From: Adiantum capillus-veneris
Lineage: Eukaryota; Streptophyta; Polypodiopsida; Polypodiales; Pteridaceae
Direction of reading: 5' to 3'
Assembly (NCBI GenBank): GCA_014529385.2
Contig: CM043957.1
Location: forward strand, 83,747,381 to 83,811,380
DNA: 64,000 nucleotides
Part shown: piece after piece, positions 57,962 through 64,000 of the stretch
Layout: every line of letters begins with the position of its first letter
Position numbering within the stretch: the first letter of the stretch is position 1
Made by a program: the position numbers and the translations under genes
The notes under the pieces: model-generated
What the model was told of the DNA's origin: nothing
What the model saw: the letters and a program-made list of their open reading frames with translations, nothing else
Database searches by the model: none

Positions 57962-58978
57962 ATGGGCAAGTCCATGGGCAAAGAGCGAGAGAGTGCACAA
58001 AACCTTCACCATCACTGCATAAATCAGCAGCAGAACAGCGATGTCTCCCCTGGACCCAAATGGCAAAAAGTAGTTTATGGTGGAATGCAGCCCGGTTATG
58101 AAGACAATCACACAGATTCATCATTCTTGGAGGCTATGGTGATGAATGCAAATGTGGTGAAGCGCGACACTTGGACAGCGATTCGCGACTCTGTTGCCAT
58201 AGCTCAATATGTATGTGTTGTGGCTATGGTCTCTGCTGTATGGACATACTCCTTGAACGGTGTCCTTGATGCATCTCTGCTGCTCATTCTCGACTCCCTT
58301 TTGCTTCTTTTTGGGTTTGTTGTACTCCTCCTCACAACAGGTAGTATTTCTGTAGCTATTCTGTACAGGTATGCATTGTACTTCACATACTTCGTCAGTG
58401 GTCTCTATGTGTTGGCACCAGTTTTCCAAACTTTGACAAGTTCCATAAGCTCAGATTCTATATGGGCGCTCACAGTATGCTTGTTGATGGTTCATCTCTG
58501 TTTTCATGACTACATTGACTCATCCACTCGGCCACCACCCGCTTTTACAGCATCACGAGGTACAAAGTCCAACGATTTATCAAGGAAGCTCGCCGTGAAG
58601 AAGCCTGCCACATTGAGTGGCAACGTGTCTTTGAATGCATCGATTGTGGCATCGGTTCTCGTTGCATCCAGATTGCCTTCAGGTCTGCTAGTTTTTGCTC
58701 TCATGTTGTTTTCATCAGAGTTTTTCCTTCTATTTCCGCTGGTGACATGCTCCATGAAGCAATACTCGGTCAAGTTACATCTCTGGTTCTCTTGTGTGCT
58801 GATCGCTGTTACAATGGGTTTAATCTTCCCACTCAACCGCCTTGCCTTAGTGCTCTTTGTGGTTGTTGTGATATTTATAATGCTGGTTTGTCCATATTGG
58901 CTTATTCGAATTCAAGAGTACAAGTTTGAAATCAATGGACCTTGGGATGAGGCTAAGCTATGCTTTGATCTTGATTGA
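57962..58978 (+). CDS. PIGC: GPI-GlcNAc transferase subunit C (PIG-C/GPI2 family)
   Basis: 338 codons, single exon, ATG at 57962 (context GCGAATGG). A second in-frame ATG lies at 57974. PIG-C is a polytopic ER-membrane subunit of the complex that transfers GlcNAc from UDP-GlcNAc to phosphatidylinositol, the first step of GPI-anchor synthesis. Family blocks are all present: KWQKVVY (33-39) near the N-terminus, a FLEA block, SLNASIVASVLVASRLP (223-239) and CPYWLIRIQ...INGPWDEA (310-331) near the end. About seven hydrophobic segments are visible (roughly 79-97, 104-125, 136-157, 167-181, 240-260, 270-290 and 292-312). The length is slightly above the usual ~300 because of a ~30-residue polar N-terminal extension and a loop at 185-218. 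No frameshift or stop. This is the only intact host-type gene in the window. Confidence 0.93.
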   Translation: MGKSMGKERESAQNLHHHCINQQQNSDVSPGPKWQKVVYGGMQPGYEDNHTDSSFLEAMVMNANVVKRDTWTAIRDSVAIAQYVCVVAMVSAVWTYSLNGVLDASLLLILDSLLLLFGFVVLLLTTGSISVAILYRYALYFTYFVSGLYVLAPVFQTLTSSISSDSIWALTVCLLMVHLCFHDYIDSSTRPPPAFTASRGTKSNDLSRKLAVKKPATLSGNVSLNASIVASVLVASRLPSGLLVFALMLFSSEFFLLFPLVTCSMKQYSVKLHLWFSCVLIAVTMGLIFPLNRLALVLFVVVVIFIMLVCPYWLIRIQEYKFEINGPWDEAKLCFDLD

Positions 58979-59242
58979 AAGAATTTTTGTCTGTAGAGCT
59001 GGAGCATTTTCTCTTGATTTCTTTCTGAAGAATGCATACACATCTTAGTTTGAAAAAGTAATCATTTGTTGTTGCTTGGTAGGTTTGGTGGGTATGAGTT
59101 CACTGATTCAATACATTTAAAACATTTTCAATTAGGTTCTTTGTGAGATACATAATGTTATAATTTCTTGTTAATGATCGAGTCATTTTATTCTAGACTT
59201 TCAAAGCAGCACAGCACCCCCCCAAAAAAAACCCCAACCACA

Positions 59243-59273
<31 letters not shown>

Positions 59274-60102
59274 TTTGTTTTCTTGTAATACTTATATTAC
59301 CGGTATGAAACCTCAGGATTAGGGAAAAATTCACAAAGAAGATTACGCACAGAATAAAATCTTGCACTCAGATCATCAAGAAAGGGTCGAGGCAGTGAAC
59401 AACTAAAGCAATAAAAAAGCAGCTCTAGAGTCCACTCAGAGATGTCCCTTGGTGAATGAGCATTGTAATGACTGTCAAAAAGACATCCGAAAGAAGTGAA
59501 AAGGATCTCTTGGAGGTTGAAGGAATAATATATAATTCCTAAAACTCCAAATAGACCACAAAGCTCATTAACGAATTCAAGTAAAGAAGTCTGGGTATCT
59601 CCTATGGACCGGTGAGGGGAAGTTAGGGCTGTTTTGTGCCTGTGCCTGGCCAGAGTGAGGTACTTTTCTGGTCTGGTTATGTGGATTATGTCTAGCCATG
59701 GTAGCCTGGGCCATTTAGTCTCTTGCAGGCATGGGACGTTTAGTCCAGCCCTCCAGTAGGCTCTATCTAGGGGCTTCTGGTGCCCTCTTTTAGTCTTCTC
59801 CTCTTTTTGTGCCCTATTTCCATGTGGTGGGGGACTGGGAGTGTGGATCGGGCAGATTCATTGAGGCCTATATAAGCGTTGCTGGGGAGGGATTTTGTGA
59901 TGTGTTGTGCCCCCATTGGAGGTAGCCCTAGTGTGATGGGTGTGGGAAGCCTATAGGGAGGGCAGGCTGCAGCTCCTAGGGTTTTTGGGGAGCAATCCAT
60001 CTGAGCGTTTTTGGGCAGACTATCGACCTCCATGAGATAGAGGCTATGAAGCAACACTCTCTTGGTGGTATCACCCAGGAGGCATTCTTGCCGGCATTCT
60101 TC
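58979..60102. other. PIG-C 3' flank; no further gene
   Basis: It contains a (CA) tract at 59243-59270 and short frames. No canonical AATAAA lies close downstream of the stop, and the nearest is at about 59353. A - strand frame at 59767-60165 runs into the LTR and is not convincing. Confidence 0.35.
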
Positions 60103-60280
60103 TGTCACAAATTGCTGACGTGTCAAACCACTGAAGGATGGAGCCAACCTGCACATACCGGCCAAGGGGCCTAAACCCTAAGAAGCAGCAGCAACAGAAG
60201 AAGAAGAAGCAGAAGAAGTTCCCACCAACTTATGGGACACTGTGAGATGGGGTCCAAGTGACCTAAAGATAAAGCAAGAT

Positions 60281-60314
<34 letters not shown>

Positions 60315-60786
60315 GAATTGCGTGGAGAATTGATGATGTGTCACTGTTGTACGGACAGCCCACAAAACGTGCTGACATGTTGACGTGGCACATGTACGGA
60401 TTTTCGCGTTCACGTTGATGATGTGGCAGCTGTACAGATTTCTGCAAAACGTGCTTGTAGCTTTTGGACTAGTTGCTTTTAGAGTTTGATGCTTTTCATG
60501 TAACTGCTTTTCATTGGCCAACGGGCAACGGCCACAAGGGCCTTCAAATATGAGCCAAGGGCTCATTCTTTGGCATGCTTCTGGGAGAAGGTGCAGAGGA
60601 TGGAGTACCGGCATTGTATTGAGTTCAAGCAATATAAAGAAATATGAAAGGGGTGCCAATGTTTGGGGCCAGTGCTCTCTTGGGGTGGAACTCGGCTACT
60701 CCTCGTCTCGCGTGTCGTGCATCTCTATCAGTTCAATTGTTATTCGAAGTGCTTAAAGTTGTTCAATCTGCTCTTTTTTGTTGCCA
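60103..60786 (+). repeat. LTR-like copy 1 of a third LTR family
   Basis: It starts TGTCACAAATTGCTGACG and ends near TTGCCA, followed two bases later by a PBS-like CGGTGCCCGTCCC. It includes a (CA) tract (60282-60313) and a TATA-like CAATATAAAG (about 60630). Related copies are at 61791-62498 (-) and 63010-63474 (+). Confidence 0.6.
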
Positions 60787-61790
60787 CGCGGTGCCCGTCC
60801 CTACCGAAGAGCAGACGGAGCAAGATGCCGCTTCCAAGTCCTACAGGATCTTTTATCAAAGAATCCTCGTGTCCCGACCCCGGGCTTATTAGCCACTCCC
60901 ACCCTTACTTCATCGCGCATCGGGCACGCTTCTGTCTTCATCACTTTGTCGTATTGGGCATAAGCCATAAGGATTTCAAGATCACTTGCACGAGAAGGAT
61001 TAAATTTTTTTAATCGAGCCACTGTTTTTCTCAGAGGCAGCGCCGTGAAGTGGCGGACATCTATAGCTACCAAGCTGTATACTCCAAGGACTTGGCAAGC
61101 TTTCAAGAAAATTTTTACCCGAAGTTACATGCCTTCAGACACTTTCCTTCGGAGTGCAACTTCTGGCAGAGTGGGGAATCCTGAAATGCTTGCCATAGAA
61201 ACCCTAGCATATTATAACTTGAAATTTCTCGACATCTCTCAGCAGGTGTCTGATAACCTTGGAGGTCAAGTGTGATTGCTATATCTTGGGACTACCATCA
61301 CCGCCACAAGAAGACTATCTGTCAAGGCTTATTTCGACTATTCAAGAGTTTATGGACATGCTGCGGTCGGTTACAACCTTATGGAAGAAATTTAACCCTT
61401 ATCTTGGTGCAAGTTTTAGGATGGAAAGCCAATCGTCTTTTCGACTAATGTCGAGATTGCTTTTTAAGTTTGATATTTGTTTGAGAACTTGTTTGGTGAT
61501 TCTGTTTGGAATTTGTTTGAAATGGTTTTAAACCTGTCTTGGTGTCTATTTGAACTGTTTGACTCTGGTTTTAATACTAGTTTCAATGCTTGGTGATTTA
61601 CCCCCGGGTGGAGTAGTGAGAAATGTTGTTTTGGTATTGTCTGAACCTTGGAACGATGCAGACGGGATGTTTGAGGAGCGTTTCGTTGTATGCTGGAAAC
61701 CTTCGAAGGACGGAGAAGGGATGTTTGGGGAGCATTTGGTTGTATGCTTGAACCTCCAAGAGACGCAATATCACAGGGACGGGCACCACG
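60787..61790. other. Internal sequence between two head-to-head LTR copies
   Basis: About 1 kb with short frames on both strands, possibly eroded gag. No zinc knuckle or pol motif is seen. PBS-like sequences lie at both ends, pointing inwards (60789- on + and 61771-61788 on -). A ~50-70-bp motif (TGTTTGGGGAGC(A/G)TTTGGTTG) is repeated at about 61668 and 61720, and once more at about 62513. Confidence 0.4.
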
Positions 61791-61843
61791 TGCTAACGAA
61801 AAAGAACAGACCGAACAACTTTAAGCACTTCAAATAACAGTTG

Positions 61844-61894
<51 letters not shown>

Positions 61895-62498
61895 CATGAC
61901 ACACGAGATGGGGAGTGGTGGAGTTTTATCCCGAGAGAGCACTGGCTCCAAAGCTTGGCGCCCCTTTCGGGTTTCTTTATATTGCTTGAACTCAATACAA
62001 TGCCGGTACTCCATTCTGTGCACCTCCACCCGGTAAGAGTGCCATAGAATAAGCCCTTGACTCATTTAAAGGCCCTTGGCCTATGAAAGCATTTTACATG
62101 AGGCCTCCAAAAAGCAGTCCAGCGCCGCGGGAATTTGTACAACTTTCACGTCAGTATGCAGGGCGTAAAACGCGAAAATCCGTGGAGTCTGCCACGTGGC
62201 ACTGTCAACGCAAATCGCGGACGCTCGTATGGATGCCACGTCATCATCTTTTACGCAAGCAATTGAGTGTGTGTGCGTGCTTTATCTTAATGCCTTTAGG
62301 TCACTTGGGCCCGATCGGACGGGGTCCCATAAGTTGGTGGGAACCTCTTTTAATAATAGGCCACTCGGCAAGACTTTGTAAGTTGGAAAAACTTCTTGTG
62401 CTGCTTCTACTTCTTTTGCTTCTTCTAGGGTTTAGGGCCCTCAGTCGGGATCTGCAGGTTGGCTCCGTTCTTCAGTGGCACGTCAGCAAGTTGTGATA
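61791..62498 (-). repeat. LTR-like copy 2 (inverted relative to copy 1)
   Basis: On the - strand it starts TATCACAACTTGCTGACG (first base pair decayed from TGTC) and ends CGTTAGCA, followed by TGGTGCCCGTCCCTG, a PBS-like sequence. It carries a (GA) tract at 61849-61891 and the same CAATATAAAG promoter-like motif as copy 1. Confidence 0.6.
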
Positions 62499-62996
62499 TG
62501 TAGGCTGTGGTTTGGGGAGCGTTTGGTTGGATCAATCCTCTAAACTCATGGCCTCGACCTTTTTAGGTTATTTGCGGGGGGAGTGACGAGGTAGTCGATG
62601 AGTAGCTTCATACTGCAGATCGTCTGTCGCGAGGGAGTGCTCAGCGGCGGCGTTCGTTGTGTCTTGTACATGCATATGTGAGCATTTGTGTTGCATTGTG
62701 ATATGTCAACCATTGAATATTGGATGAGATTGCCTGGGTATGTAATATTAACTTATCAAGACACCTATTGGAGATCAGTGCGGTCTGAGTGTGATGTCTA
62801 ATTTTACTACACCAGAATATCAAGAGCTCCGCTTTGGAATGAGAATAGACTCCTTATTGGATGAGATTTTTATGGGAAGCCAATGACCCAGGATATCTAG
62901 AGCTCCAATTTGGAATGAGAAAACTAATTGTCCCTCGGAATGACCCTCGTAATTTTTTTAAGCTAGCTCGAGTTGTTTTCGAGGTATGCTGTAATC
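62499..62996. other. No gene recognised
   Basis: Unassigned sequence between LTR copy 2 and the PPT of LTR copy 3. It contains the third TTTGGGGAGCGTTTGGTTG motif at about 62513 and a short direct repeat around ATATC(A/T)AGAGCTCC(G/A)(C/A)TTTGGAATGAGAA (62817 and 62896). Confidence 0.35.
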
Positions 62997-63009
62997 GCGG
63001 AAGGGGGAA
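62997..63009 (+). promoter_or_regulatory. Polypurine tract before LTR copy 3
   Basis: GCGGAAGGGGGAA lies directly before TGTCACAAACTGC. It marks copy 3 as a 3' LTR in + orientation. Confidence 0.6.
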
Positions 63010-63189
63010 TGTCACAAACTGCTGACTGTCAAGCCATTGAAGAACGGAGCCAACCTGCGCATCTCGGCCAAGGGGCCTAAACCCTAACAAGCAACAGCAT
63101 CAACAAAAGAAGATGCAAAAGAAGTTCTCACCAACTTATGGCACCCCGTCCGATGGGGCCCAAGTGACCTATAGATAAAGCAAGATCCA

Positions 63190-63226
<37 letters not shown>

Positions 63227-63474
63227 GAATTGCATGGAGAAGTGATGCCGTGTTATTGTTGTACGGACAACCTGCAAAATGTGGTGATATGCTGACGTGG
63301 CACCTGTACAGATTTTCGTGTTTATGCTGATGACATGGCTGCTGTACAGATTTCTGCAAAACGCGTTGATAGCTTTTGGACCAGTTGCTTTTAGAGTTTG
63401 ATGCTTTTCATTGGCCAAGGGCCTTCAAATATGAGACAAGGGCTCATTCTCTGTCATTCTTGCGGGAGAAGATA
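63010..63474 (+). repeat. LTR-like copy 3, 3' part missing
   Basis: It follows copy 1 from TGTCACAAACTGC through a (CA) tract (63195-63222) to GGGAGAAG. The similarity to copy 1 stops there. Confidence 0.6.
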
Positions 63475-64000
63475 TATCTTGCCCTTCATTTATGACACAT
63501 GGCAGTTGTAGGATGTAGCAATCTCCATGGATCCGGGGTATCAGACAATTGATATTTGAGTAGCCTCGATTGTCCGCATTATTAAGACTTTCCATAGCTG
63601 CTTCAAGATTCTGACATGTGGTATGTGACCAGAGGTGCAGATGTTCTGTTCTATTTTTGAGGTTGGAGTATTTGTCACATTTGTTGACGTGGCAAGGGAT
63701 TCACAGTGGGTTAGGTTTTTAAACCTAACCTTGGGCAGTTTGGCTGAAGCTTCCAAAGCCCTAGAAAATATGAAAACACGGAACATATACTGAGGTGGCA
63801 GTGTTGTATGGATAGCCAACTAAAAACGTGGAAGGCATGCTGACATGGCATCTTGTATGGACAGGCCCATGATTTGCGGAGGAGCCTTCTGGGTGCTTGC
63901 TTTTGCTGATTGAAGCTTTTGGGGAGAAGAGATTTAAATGTGAATGCTGCTCAAGGCTAAGGGTCTTTATATATAGTAGGCCTCTCTCTCTGGCATTCTA
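63475..64000 (+). other. Unassigned; possible fourth decayed LTR copy at the right edge
   Basis: From about 63795 the motifs GTTGTATGGATAGCC, GCTGACATGGCA and the final TATATATAGTAGGCC resemble the LTR family in order but are strongly diverged and cut by the window end. Confidence 0.3.

Overview
The window is a transposon-dominated piece of a large land-plant nuclear genome. Plant-type Ty1/copia and Ty3/gypsy LTR elements make up more than half of it. Their primer-binding sites fit plant initiator-Met tRNA and an Asp-type tRNA. The only apparently intact host gene is a single-exon GPI2/PIG-C gene near the right end. The very high repeat load, long poly-G/(GA)n tracts and decayed low-copy TE genes suggest a big repeat-rich genome. 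A fern or other seedless plant is my guess, not something the sequence proves.

Layout. 1-2974: 3' part of a copia element on the + strand, with an open reading frame and a 192-bp 3' LTR. 3193-8280: a probable LTR plus polypurine tract, followed on the - strand by a decayed long coding block (a coiled-coil/helical protein and other unidentified reading frames). 9000-10930: a ~267-bp degenerate tandem array and long homopolymer/dinucleotide tracts. 11751-14006: a decayed Cys-rich transposase-like gene (-). 14007-22886: a nearly intact, recently inserted gypsy-like element (-). It has 574/575-bp LTRs, an Asp-type PBS and a PPT, and encodes gag and an aspartic protease but no reverse transcriptase, RNase H or integrase. 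26007-28830: a decayed multi-exon gene (+) whose last exons look like a beta-class N4/N6 DNA methyltransferase. 29195-30600: GA-rich minisatellites. 34631-34742: a long hairpin.

35140-52107 is an almost perfect 8.48-kb tandem duplication with a 6-bp microhomology junction. Each unit carries a fragment of an old copia element into which a younger copia element (192-bp LTRs, TSD GAGGT, - strand) inserted. The right copy is structurally complete (46899-52439). The left copy lost its 5' LTR because the duplication breakpoint lies inside the element. Both share the same nonsense codon and the same RT frameshift, so both are dead and the lesions predate the duplication.

52445-57400 holds minisatellites and unassigned sequence. 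57434-57805 is a foldback element containing a tRNA-like pol III promoter, about 150 bp upstream of the PIG-C gene (57962-58978). 60103-64000 contains three recognisable copies and one possible decayed copy of another LTR family, two of them head-to-head.

Apart from PIG-C, which acts in the first step of GPI-anchor synthesis in the ER, the genes do not form a host pathway. The window mainly records successive nested insertions, decay by C-to-T nonsense mutations, and one very recent segmental duplication.
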